Assembly: GCF_032884065.1 (NCBI RefSeq)
Contig: NC_088868.1
Span: 5,459,647 to 5,523,646, forward strand
Origin: Artemia franciscana
Lineage: Eukaryota > Arthropoda > Branchiopoda > Anostraca > Artemiidae
Length of the DNA: 64,000 nt
Direction of reading: 5' to 3'
A program made the translations under genes and the position numbers. Position 1 is the stretch's first letter. Every line of letters starts with the position of its first letter. Under the pieces are notes generated by a model, which did not search any database, was not told the DNA's origin, and worked only from the letters and a program-made list of their open reading frames with translations. Shown piece after piece: positions 11,132 to 20,024 of this stretch.

Positions 11132-14044
11132 TTATTGAATTGGAAATACCCGACGAAATAACGCCTTTGCAGAAAGAAAAAGAGGGACATCCGAAGGGAT
11201 GGAGTTCCATAATAGAATTGATTGATATACTGGAGACCTCTGGCTTGCTGTAGAAGATCGTTTTGGTAAAATAAATCGTCGAGAAGAATTACGTAAAGAA
11301 GAAAAGTACCTACCTGAGCCTGTCCGTGAGAAAAACTGCTGTAGGGTCGGTGGGAGAGTACCTAGAAAAGCAGAATGCGCAAAATAAAGGGTAATTTTAC
11401 CTATAATATGATCCAGCGGAGCTATTCCAGTATCATTATAAAGATCAGAGGAAGGGTAAAGCCGAGGGAGAAGAAAAGTAGCCTTCACTGCCCTATTTTG
11501 GGCTCTTTGAAGTGAGCAGAGAAGAGATTTATTATTATTACCCCAGACAGAGCAGCAACAAGAAAGGTAAGAATAAATAAAAGCATAATAAAGAGAAACC
11601 ATAATATCAGGAGGAAGAAATGAGTTAATCCGGTGCAACATTGAAGACTGGCGGAGAATTAAGGAACGGGTGTGAGTTATATGCGGTTTGAAAGAAAGAA
11701 AACAGTCAAGATACACACCAAGAAATTTCACCACAGTAGCTTGTGGTATAATATCATTCCCAAAAGTCAGGGTGATTGGCTCCTGTACGTCTCGCATACG
11801 GTAAGGGGTTCTGAAGTTGACAATGGCACTCTTTCGGCTGTTAAGAGCCATACCATTTGACCAGCACCAATCCTTTATTTTATCAAGAAGACCTTGAGCC
11901 ATAGAAGTGGCAGATGGCAGGTCCACCGCAGCAATGAAAAAGTTACTGTCATCAGCAAAAAGAACAGGGTGAACATGGGGATGAAGACCATCAACAAGAT
12001 CATTGATGTAAATTAGAAATAAAAGTGGACCAAGCACAGAGCCTTGTGGGACACCTTTCAATACAGGCAAAGTAGAGGAAGAAGTACAGTTAACCAAAAC
12101 ATACTGAGATCTCTCTGAGAGGTAGGACCTAAACCATTCTAGTGGGACTCCATGCACTCCAAATAAAGATAGTTTAGACAGAAGAACATTGTGGTCAACC
12201 ATATCAAAGGCCTTAGAAAAGTCGAGAAATAGACCCAAAACACACAAGCCCTTGTCCAGATTAACACGCACAAACTCAGTTGCATCAGAAAGTGCGTGCA
12301 AGGTAGAGAATGAGGGACGAAAACCATACTGATGGTTAGTGATGAGAGGATTTCCAGCAGTCGAATTAGTACTAAATACAAATGAAGAGAGTCGACGATA
12401 CACTACTTTTTCAACAACCTTTGAGATGACGGGAAGAAGAGAAATAGGTCTGTAATTTGAAATTAGAGAAGAATCACCTTTTTTATGCAAGGGTACAACG
12501 GTAGCAACTTTAAATAAATGAGGAAAAATACCAGAAGAAAGAGAGAGGTTAGTTATATGTGAGATGGGATGAGAAACAAACTGACTGATTTTTTTAAGGA
12601 CATTATTACTCAAACCAAAACTATCAACTGAACAACTAGTTGGAAGTTGAGAAATAATAATAGAAATCTCAGTAGTACTACATGGGGAAAGGAAAAAAGA
12701 CTTCTCTGTCATAGGAAAACAACTTACTCTACTCAGGGGTGGAATGAGAACTGAGGGAAGTGTGGTGAAATACGAATTGAAGGCACTTGCTAAGGATTTT
12801 TTATCCACAACAGATCCATCAGCTTTCCTATAAAGAGATGGGGAAGATTGTTTGAGTTTCTTACGGGAGAGAGCTTCATTAATTACAGTCCAAACCTTGC
12901 GCAAATTCCCTTTACACTCATTAATTCGACGTGAAAAATACAGCTTTTTTGCTAAGCGAACTGAAGAAGTGAGCACATTTTTGTAATGTTTATACTTCAG
13001 AAGATCTTCCTGTGTCTTACTTTTACATGCAGCCTTGAACAAAGACGCCTTCATATGGGTTGCATTGATCAGACCTCTAAACATCCATGGGCATTTAGGT
13101 GTAAAATTCCTTGGCCTCTTTCTAAGAGGAAAATGCTTATCCAACAGAGTGCCCATACGACACAAAAATAATCTAGTTGCACAATCAGCATCATTAGCTT
13201 CAAGAACACTAGACCAATCATTACTCTGAAGACTATGTATTAAATTAGAAATTTCTCTATCTGTAAAAGTTCTAAAATAAGACTTGCCTTTCTCATCCAC
13301 AGTAATCTCTGTTTTAGGCACAGATAGTGATAGATAAATAGGGAAGTGATCAGAAAGATCAGTGAAAACAAGACCAGACGAGAACTTCAAATTAGGAGAA
13401 AGAGAAGTGAAAATATTATCTATTAAAGTGGCAGAATTTCTTGAAGGGTCAACGCGTGAAGGAAAAAAAATTGAAGGAAGTAGCCCAGAAGAAGAAAATA
13501 CATCAAAAAGATGGTCACATTCATCATTTGATCCAACATTTAACATATTACAATTAAAGTCTCCCAAAACACAAATCCGTTTTTTAGAGAAAGTCCCCAC
13601 ACCAGAAAGCTGATCAAGCAAATCACAGAACAGATGTGTTGGAAAAGGAGGGGGCTTATAAAACAAACAAACAGTATCACATGCAACCTGGCTTTTCAGA
13701 TCAATAACAAGAGAATAAACTGTCCTACTATTAGACACCACCGATGTAAACAAGGATTCAAGATCAGATCTTCTACAAAATTCAATACTAGATTTTATGA
13801 ACAAAGAAATACCCCCAGAACACTTTGTTACCATTCTAGGGACATGAATAGCAATATAACCATGCATGTCATAAGCTGTAAAATTATCACTGTCAGATAA
13901 CCATGTTTCCGTCAAGCCTATGACATCAAAAGGGCAAGAATTATCAGACCACAGATACGATTTAAGAGTATCCCACTTATCTCTTATCCCACGCACATTC
14001 AAACAAAAAACATTAAAGCAACTATTTGAGGAGAGTGAGGGCAT
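11132..14044 (-). CDS. LINE ORF2: AP endonuclease + reverse transcriptase
   Basis: 970 aa, no internal stop. The N-terminal endonuclease/exonuclease/phosphatase domain has NVRGIRDK near the start, TETW at about 42-47, LGDFN at about 158-163 and SDHFPI at about 229-235, which are the metal-binding and catalytic blocks. The reverse transcriptase follows: NYRPISLLPVISKV, LDFSKAFD at about 604-611, GVPQGSVLGPLLF, FADD at about 695-699 (catalytic Asp pair), FLGVYLD. The remaining ~200 residues form the C-terminal region of CR1-type proteins; no RNase H domain is seen. It would nick target DNA and prime cDNA synthesis in the nucleus. All diagnostic catalytic residues are present, so the enzyme looks functional. 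Confidence 0.95.
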   Translation of the reverse strand: MPSLSSNSCFNVFCLNVRGIRDKWDTLKSYLWSDNSCPFDVIGLTETWLSDSDNFTAYDMHGYIAIHVPRMVTKCSGGISLFIKSSIEFCRRSDLESLFTSVVSNSRTVYSLVIDLKSQVACDTVCLFYKPPPFPTHLFCDLLDQLSGVGTFSKKRICVLGDFNCNMLNVGSNDECDHLFDVFSSSGLLPSIFFPSRVDPSRNSATLIDNIFTSLSPNLKFSSGLVFTDLSDHFPIYLSLSVPKTEITVDEKGKSYFRTFTDREISNLIHSLQSNDWSSVLEANDADCATRLFLCRMGTLLDKHFPLRKRPRNFTPKCPWMFRGLINATHMKASLFKAACKSKTQEDLLKYKHYKNVLTSSVRLAKKLYFSRRINECKGNLRKVWTVINEALSRKKLKQSSPSLYRKADGSVVDKKSLASAFNSYFTTLPSVLIPPLSRVSCFPMTEKSFFLSPCSTTEISIIISQLPTSCSVDSFGLSNNVLKKISQFVSHPISHITNLSLSSGIFPHLFKVATVVPLHKKGDSSLISNYRPISLLPVISKVVEKVVYRRLSSFVFSTNSTAGNPLITNHQYGFRPSFSTLHALSDATEFVRVNLDKGLCVLGLFLDFSKAFDMVDHNVLLSKLSLFGVHGVPLEWFRSYLSERSQYVLVNCTSSSTLPVLKGVPQGSVLGPLLFLIYINDLVDGLHPHVHPVLFADDSNFFIAAVDLPSATSMAQGLLDKIKDWCWSNGMALNSRKSAIVNFRTPYRMRDVQEPITLTFGNDIIPQATVVKFLGVYLDCFLSFKPHITHTRSLILRQSSMLHRINSFLPPDIMVSLYYAFIYSYLSCCCSVWGNNNKSLLCSLQRAQNRAVKATFLLPRLYPSSDLYNDTGIAPLDHIIGKITLYFAHSAFLGTLPPTLQQFFSRTGSGRYFSSLRNSSRRFILPKRSSTASQRSPVYQSILLWNSIPSDVPLFLSAKALFRRVFPIQ

Positions 14045-14065
14045 AATATTATCACAATAATCAAT

Positions 14066-14520
14066 GGCCTACATGAAGGTGAGAAAGTCAAAAACAAAAA
14101 AAAACAAAAAATTCAGTAGGATGGCATATATTAATCATAATATTGGCCCAAAATATAATATGGGAACAGTCAAAACTCGATGAGCTGCAAGTGTGCAGAC
14201 ACAACAAGAACATTCTAGAAGCCATGCAACATGATGGTGATAGGATCACAAACAAACATAATGAAAAATCAGTGGAAAGGCACATATTAATTAAAGGAGT
14301 GGCACAAAATATAATGTGTAACCAGTTAAAATTATGTGAGCTATAAGTATGCTGACATGACAAGAGTAAAACAGAAAGCAAACTACATGAAGGTGGTAGA
14401 ATCACAAACAAACATAGAGCAATATTAGTGGGAAGGGACATATCATCCAAGGTATTGCCCCAAAGCATAATATAGCACAAGTCAGAATTATGTGAAGACA
14501 GTGAAGAGTGAAAAAGGAAA
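14066..14520 (-). repeat. About 156-bp tandem repeat in the LINE inter-ORF spacer
   Basis: About three diverged copies, marked on + by ATAATRTG...AATTATGTGAGCT and AATCACAAACAAACATA blocks. It lies wholly within the non-coding spacer between ORF1 and ORF2. Confidence 0.75.
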
Positions 14521-14642
14521 AATGTAAGAACATAAAATAAATTCATACAAAAACAATTCAACATATTATAACAAAGTGAACTAAAATCCATCACTTCAAT
14601 TCTCTGCATTTGCAGCACACAAATCAATTTCATCCTGATCAC
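14088..14642 (-). CDS. Open frame bridging ORF1 and ORF2 of the LINE, built of ~52-residue repeats
   Basis: 184 codons open, overlapping the 3' end of ORF1 by 47 nt in another frame and stopping 43 nt before the ORF2 start codon. It covers the whole inter-ORF spacer. The conceptual product is hydrophobic and cysteine-rich, with an internal repeat of 52 residues (156 nt, a multiple of three): blocks LCLFVILPPSC and LCLFVILSPSC sit at equivalent places, each followed by a Cys/Ser-rich segment, with a third partial unit. No similarity to a known protein is recognised. It may be a chance product of a tandem repeat in the spacer rather than a gene. Confidence 0.3.
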   Translation of the reverse strand: MIRMKLICVLQMQRIEVMDFSSLCYNMLNCFCMNLFYVLTFFLFHSSLSSHNSDLCYIMLWGNTLDDMSLPTNIALCLFVILPPSCSLLSVLLLSCQHTYSSHNFNWLHIIFCATPLINMCLSTDFSLCLFVILSPSCCMASRMFLLCLHTCSSSSFDCSHIIFWANIMINICHPTEFFVFFCF

Positions 14643-15531
14643 TGAACTTAACTACTCTTCCAGACTGAGTTTTATACAGGATATCACCTTTACTGGACCA
14701 AACATTACGTAAACCAAGCTTTGACTTGGCATATGAAAGAAGCTGTAAGCGTGGTTTTGTAAGCATCTCAGAAAATAGTGTCCCAGATCCTTTCAAATCC
14801 TTCTTTTGTCTGAGAAGCAGTTGGCGAATTCGTAAATTGCAAAATTCTACAACTATGGGCCTGGGTTTGGCAGATGGTTTGCCAAGTCTTTTAGCTGATA
14901 CAACATCAGACTGGGTAATTGGTATGCCAGGAAATTTCCCATTACATAGTGACATGAACTGACTTTCAGTGTTTTCAATGGGGGCATCTTCTTTCACCCC
15001 AAAGACAATAATTTGGTTGCTCAAAGCCTGCTGTTCAAAACGATCATTTAATCTTGCCAGGTTAGACTGGATAGGCTTGAAAGAGCTCTCAAGGTCTTTC
15101 ATTGATGACCCTAGAGTAGTCAAAGAAGATTCAATTGAAGATATGCGTTTATTATAGCTTTCAAGGGTCTTATCAACTAGACTACTAAGATCTAGACTGA
15201 GGCCAGCATACACATCCTGCTTGATTGCATCCAGCTTATCTGAAGAAATAGTGGCATCATGTTGAATGAATGCCTGTTCCTCTTTCATTTTGGTCACAGC
15301 CTCATCTACCTGGGTAGAGATCTTGGCCAATATGAGGTCATCAAGTAACCCTTTCACTGAAGATTTAAGGCTGTCAGGATGCAGTGAATCTGCTAACATT
15401 TTGTGTTTAATTTTTATATTATTCATGTGGCTAGTCAGGATGAGTATTTGCTCTGAGACAGATTCTGATCCAGAGAATTGGAGTGAGCTGTCTGACCTAA
15501 GTTCACGGGGTGGCTTGATTTGACCTTTCAT
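14596..15531 (-). CDS. LINE ORF1: coiled-coil RNA-binding protein
   Basis: 311 aa, starts MKGQIKPPRELRSDSS. The N-terminal half is polar and helical with heptad-like spacing (region around 95-175, e.g. LDAIKQDVYAGLSLDL, SSLVDKTLESYNKRISSIES). The C-terminal half has the layout of ORF1 RNA-binding domains in CR1/L2-type LINEs: IIVFGVKED, DVVSAKRLGKP, RPIVVEFCN, then LLLRQKKDLKGSG and VWSSKGDILYK. Known role of this class: trimerising nucleic-acid chaperone that packages LINE RNA. It is directly upstream of ORF2 on the same strand. Confidence 0.88.
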   Translation of the reverse strand: MKGQIKPPRELRSDSSLQFSGSESVSEQILILTSHMNNIKIKHKMLADSLHPDSLKSSVKGLLDDLILAKISTQVDEAVTKMKEEQAFIQHDATISSDKLDAIKQDVYAGLSLDLSSLVDKTLESYNKRISSIESSLTTLGSSMKDLESSFKPIQSNLARLNDRFEQQALSNQIIVFGVKEDAPIENTESQFMSLCNGKFPGIPITQSDVVSAKRLGKPSAKPRPIVVEFCNLRIRQLLLRQKKDLKGSGTLFSEMLTKPRLQLLSYAKSKLGLRNVWSSKGDILYKTQSGRVVKFSDQDEIDLCAANAEN

Positions 15532-15812
15532 TACTTACTTAATGTGAACAACAAGACAGGTACAGAGTAAGCAGTAGTATATGGCAGGCTGGGTATAAGG
15601 CAGGATATGGTTCACAATCTAGCAGCAAATTTCAAATAACAAAGCAGGAGCAAATTAAAATTAGCATAGGTCTCACCTGATGAGTCCCCTCTTACACCCC
15701 AGGGGTAGGGGCTGCTAAGTATGCCTGCCTTTACCCACTGGTAGGCAGGCAGAACCAGTACTTCGGGCTGCTTAAAGCGTTGTTGGTAATGCCACAAGAC
15801 TTCAGATTACTC

Positions 15813-16110
15813 CAGGTGTGCAACTTTGTTGAATGCTTTTGCTTGATCCAACAAAATCATGTCCACCTGTGTCCCTTTTTACAGTAGTTTGGTGACTTCA
15901 TTGTATGACTGTATTAGGTTTGTGTCTGTGGAATGGCCATTTCAGAAACCATGCTTAATTTGGAGACATGATGTTGTTGTACATCAAGTGCTTAGTGACA
16001 GCATCATTTATAATTCCCTCAAGAATCTTTGAAGTTACTGATGTTAGTCTTATTGGCCTATAATTTTCAGCTTATAATTTTCAGGCAGATGACTACACCT
16101 ACTGTAGGAG
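15813..16110 (-). pseudogene. Older CR1-like LINE, 5' part of reverse transcriptase
   Basis: On - the codons spell NYRPIRLTSVTSKILEG, INDAVTKHLMYNNIMSPN, then after a frameshift/stop a GHSTDTNLIQSYNEVTKLL block and MILLDQAKAFNKVAHL, the RT fingers and motif A (LDFSKAFD in intact relatives). The frame runs straight into 10788 when the intervening LINE is removed. 5'-truncated near 16110. Confidence 0.87.
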
Positions 16111-16759
16111 GTGATAAGAACTCACCTCCAGTATGTTTCAAGCCATTTGGGTATAACTGGCAACCATCAGGCAGATGAAAATACAAATTTGGTCTAGCTC
16201 AAATGGGGCGGATTTTCAGGCATTTTCATATCAGTCCCCTAATTAAAGTGGCTCTGTTCCCTCTTCCCCTCTTTGTAGGTATTGTAATTTAAAAAAATGA
16301 AACAATTGACTGGTGCCTATTTGAAAGTTATATTCTGATGTCTGCACAATATATCCTGCAATGTAAACTCTTACAGTGCTTTAAACACCACAAAATATCC
16401 TTATCAGCTAATAATTTATCTGACTATACCTCTACACAGAGCTCAGAAATCAGTGTTTTTCTTCTTATATTTCAAATCCTAGAATAAAAGATCTACAGAA
16501 AGAAATCTGAGCAGATTCAAGATAAATAAGAAGCAACCAAATGGGTAGCTCTGTTCATCTCACAGACTGAATCAAAAGAAAAAGGACTGAATAGTCTCAA
16601 CTAAAAACCCATTGTTTGCTGAAACAAAAGACAAAAAACCTTAAAACACTTATTTCTAAGCAACAAAATTCTTACCACATTATATACAGCAGATTTGCAT
16701 AAGTTATAAAATCATCTTTTTCTCAATTAGGCTATTACCCAAATATATTAATTATTTAT

Positions 16760-17930
16760 AAACAGCAGGCTAACCTACCCACCTGATCATCATCAAACAA
16801 ATCTTAATTTTTTTGTCATATGTATATCTAATAATTTTGACAAGTCAGGGTAGCAGTTTATTAGGGTTGAAATCACCAAAAAATGTTTGGGATGATTATC
16901 CATAATTACATCTTGAAAGAGCATAGGCTAATAAAACATGCTGAACAGTATATTCACTTAATGCTTATATCAAATCATGTAAATATTTGGTAAAATTCTA
17001 GATGAGTGACTTCTTGCTATCTCAGAAAGGGGTTAGGTTAGGAAAATGAAACTTTCAGGGATGGGTCTATAGGCTAAAGTATATCCCAGAACAATATATT
17101 AAAGTACCTAGCTCTACTCCTTCTCTGTCTAGAGCCCTGAAATCCACCTACATGACAGGTCTATACCTATGGAAATTTTGACAAAACAATTTTACCTTAA
17201 TTTTCAGTTACCAGTTGCTTTTTCTCTGTCTCTAGTTCTGAAAATGCAATTCCTGTTACTTGAGTAGAATTCTAAGCCATATCAATGTTTCTTTTCAAAA
17301 TTTAGGAAATGTATTTGCATATCTTCAAAAACTTATAAATTGGGACTGAGCAAAGTTGTGAAGCTGAAAACAATTTTGTTGTACTTCATTCAAGCAGAAG
17401 ATCTATTTTGCAAGATTTCTCTTGTATATCACACATATTTTTGAAGTTCATCAAAGGTCAGGGCCCTCTAGAGGGAGAAGGAGTGGAGGTAGGTACTTCA
17501 AAATACCTTCCTAGGACATACTTTAGCTTGTAGACCCATCCCTGAAAGTTTCATTGTCCTAGCCTAATTCCTTTCTGAGATAGCAAGAAGTCAATCAACT
17601 AGAATTTTACCAAATATTTTTCTTTCTCCTTAATTCTATTTAGGAATTTACATATTAAATGCACCTATAATTGTACCAAAGTAGTCATGCCAATTAATTA
17701 TTTTACTTACAAATATTTATTCATTGTTCTTTACATTTTTACTATTTTATTTTGTAGTTAATCACTTTTTCTCTATGTTAATGTTGGTATTAGGGCTAGC
17801 CTACAACAAATAAGTAAAACAAATATACCAAATTAGCACCCATTTTTCATTGTATTTTATGAACGAACTAGAAAGTAAACTAGCATGTAGCATTTGCATC
17901 ATGTAGAAGAATAGATCAACTTTAAAGCAA
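16760..17930 (+). repeat. Tandem duplication, copy 1 (carries a MITE)
   Basis: Without the MITE at 16986-17614 this is about 540 bp and collinear with 17931-18491: GCTAACCTACCCACC, TTTTGACAAGTCAGG, GATTATCCATAATTA, TTTTGTAGTTAATCA, ending AGAATAGATCAACTTTAAAG. Confidence 0.85.
16986..17614. mobile_element. MITE with long TIRs and TA target duplication, copy A
   Basis: 629 bp. Termini TTTGGTAAAATTCTAG / CTAGAATTTTACCAAA, with TIRs extending about 140 bp (CTTGCTATCTCAGAAAGG; AATGAAACTTTCAGGGATGG). It is flanked by TA on both sides (16984-16985 and 17615-17616). No coding capacity. TA duplication suggests mobilisation by a Tc1/mariner-type transposase (inference). Confidence 0.88.
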
Positions 17931-18491
17931 ATAGCAAGCTAACCTATCCACCAGTTCAACATCCAACAAATCTTATTTTTTTATTATCAGATGTAGGTCT
18001 AATGATTTTGACAAGTCAGGGAAGCAGTTCGTTAGGGTTGAAATCATCAAAAAATGCAACTTGAGATGATTATCCATAATTATATCTAGAAAGAGCAAAG
18101 ACTAATAGGCTAGTTTAGGCTAAAACACACTGAACAGTATGTTCACCTTATCACTATGTCAAATCGCGTACAGATATTCCTGTCTTCTTAATTCAATTCT
18201 GGAATTTACACATTAAATACACCTACAATCGTGCCAAGAGATTATTTAACTTACGGAGGCTTATTTATTTTTCTTTTGCATTTATACTATTTTGTTTTGT
18301 AGTTAATCATTTCTTCTCTATGTTGATGTTGACATTAGGGCCGTTACAGATAAGTGGAACACCAAATTAAAACCTGTTTTTTCTAGCATTTTACTGGAGT
18401 TTTTACCGGATAAACTAAAAAGTAAACTAACAAATGAAACCACGAGAAAACATTTTGCAGCATGTAGAAGAATAGATCAACTTTAAAGCAA
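17931..18491 (+). repeat. Tandem duplication, copy 2 (empty site)
   Basis: Same order of blocks as copy 1 without any insertion; the site orthologous to the MITE is CAGATATTCC (TA at 18175-18176). The rest is diverged, so the duplication is old. Confidence 0.85.
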
Positions 18492-19966
18492 ACACTCTAA
18501 GGTTGAAAATAAAATAAATAAACTTCTGCAATTAGAGTGTTCCTTTCTGGAATAATAGTGTTGGTATGGTACCTTCCCCAAAGCTCTGATTTTCATTGAG
18601 TACTGCCTTTTGGTTTCTTACTACCTCAGAGGACGTGTTCCTCCTTTCGCCCCAGACACAGGATCATGCAAGACAATCTTTGACGATACAATTCTTCATC
18701 CGCACAGCATGCCATATGATTTCTTTTCATTTGATCACCTTTCATCGTCAGGCAATCTAATGGTCCTGTGACAATTTTTTATTTTGGGTCAACCTGCTTG
18801 AGACTCTAGGCAGATGTGACTTGCTAAAAAATAACAAACAATGTATTGGTCCATTAGGAATGGCACCCACATAGGCAAATAAATAATAGGCAAACAAATA
18901 ATAAAAACGCTAAAAATAGTAATATTCCTATGCGCACAATCATCTAGATGGGGCACTGATATAACTGCAAGCATAAGACAAATTTAAATCCAGTTTTCAT
19001 TATAAATCAAACTTTCTCACTCTCCTTACGCACTAGTCAATATATTTCCCAACTATTAAATATACTGGAAAATTTTCCATTATAATGGAAAATTTTCACT
19101 ATAATGGAAGAATTGAGCGTGCTGAACTTGAAAGAACCTCAACACTACTATTCCATTTTAAAAAATCCTGGAAAAAGTTTCGGGCAAATTTATTTGTTCC
19201 TTTATTAAAAAAGACTAAAGAATGCTTTCTTCGTGTCGATCTTCAAAAGTTAAATAGAGACTGAAAACATTTTGTTTTACAATACAAGAGACATATTTAA
19301 ATTTTAAACAGTATGTGTTTTATTTTGACAAGTCTTTTGCAAATCTTATAATGCACCAGACAATTTTTCCTTATAATTTTTGATGAATTTTTTGTGAACA
19401 ATGAGGCTTATACTCCGTTCCAGTACTGGAGAAGAGCGTCAGTTATCTGAATTAAAAATAATATAGACTCCACTACTCAACCTTTCTCCCATGTTCCCAT
19501 ATTGGTTATACTTTACTGTATAAGAATCTAACATAGTGTGTCCAACTTATGTTTAAAAACTTAGGTTTAAATTAAGTTAAGAAGTATTATCTTTTGGAAG
19601 TGTTATCTAGCCCTTGCTGGATAAAAATGTAATCTTTACTCGCCTTTTTCTTCAATTTTCCCAAATTAGACCCACATCAATGACAAATTAAAAACAAATT
19701 ATGGCCTTGGTGGAGCTTGATAGACGCTATATGTATAGACACTTGATTTTTTCAATCAAAAACGACTTACCCTGCCTCCTTCTAAATGCTGCTCTTGATA
19801 GTAAAATAAAGCCAGCCTGTCTCGAAAACTGAAAAGAGATTTGTCTATCATAAGTTACGTTTTCATGCATTTTTAGTTTACGAACTTTTGCTGCCTTGGG
19901 GCAACCGTGCATCCTTTGTTTGGCAAGAAATTTAAATTTTATAAAACCAGACTGTGTCGTATAGCC
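18492..19966 (+). other. OTUD6B: 5' flank of OTUD6B, putative promoter region
   Basis: No ORF or repeat family I recognise. Somewhat less AT-rich toward the gene. I see no convincing TATA box or initiator, so no promoter element is assigned. The small reverse-strand ORF over the start region (19727-20023) is antisense to exon 1 and looks incidental. Confidence 0.4.
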
Positions 19967-20024
19967 ATGGATGAAGATGATGATTTGCTTTCTAGACATC
20001 GTCAAGAGAAAAAGATACTTCAAG
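19967..20024 (+). CDS. OTUD6B: OTUD6B exon 1 (coding part)
   Basis: Encodes residues 1-19 plus the first base of codon 20. It starts at an ATG in strong context and ends CAAG before a GTAGCT donor (phase 1). Transcription start and 5' UTR cannot be fixed from sequence; the in-frame stop at 19874-19876 shows the ORF does not extend far upstream. Confidence 0.85.

Larger units (their letters stand above)
10789..15812 (-). mobile_element. Full-length CR1-group LINE, both ORFs open
   Basis: About 5.0 kb on the reverse strand: a 5' region of about 280 bp (15532-15812), ORF1 (311 aa), a 551-bp inter-ORF spacer, ORF2 (970 aa), a 3' UTR and a tetranucleotide tail of TTGA units (10793-10815, read on -). 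The 3' UTR contains a 57-bp homopolymer and an AATAAA just before the tail. Both ORFs are free of stops, so the copy is young. Both ends are set by the interrupted host LINE, whose reverse transcriptase resumes on each side at a CTG codon (10786-10788 and 15813-15815). No long target-site duplication is visible, only this CAG/CTG shared triplet. Clade call (CR1/L2/Jockey-like without RNase H) is inference from domain layout. Confidence 0.9.

Noticed and set aside
12139..13900. Several open frames antisense to, or out of frame with, the LINE ORF2
   Set aside because: They overlap a convincing 970-codon RT frame and show no motifs of their own.
19727..20023. 98-codon reverse-strand open frame over the OTUD6B start
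   Set aside because: Antisense to the conserved exon 1; no recognisable similarity.
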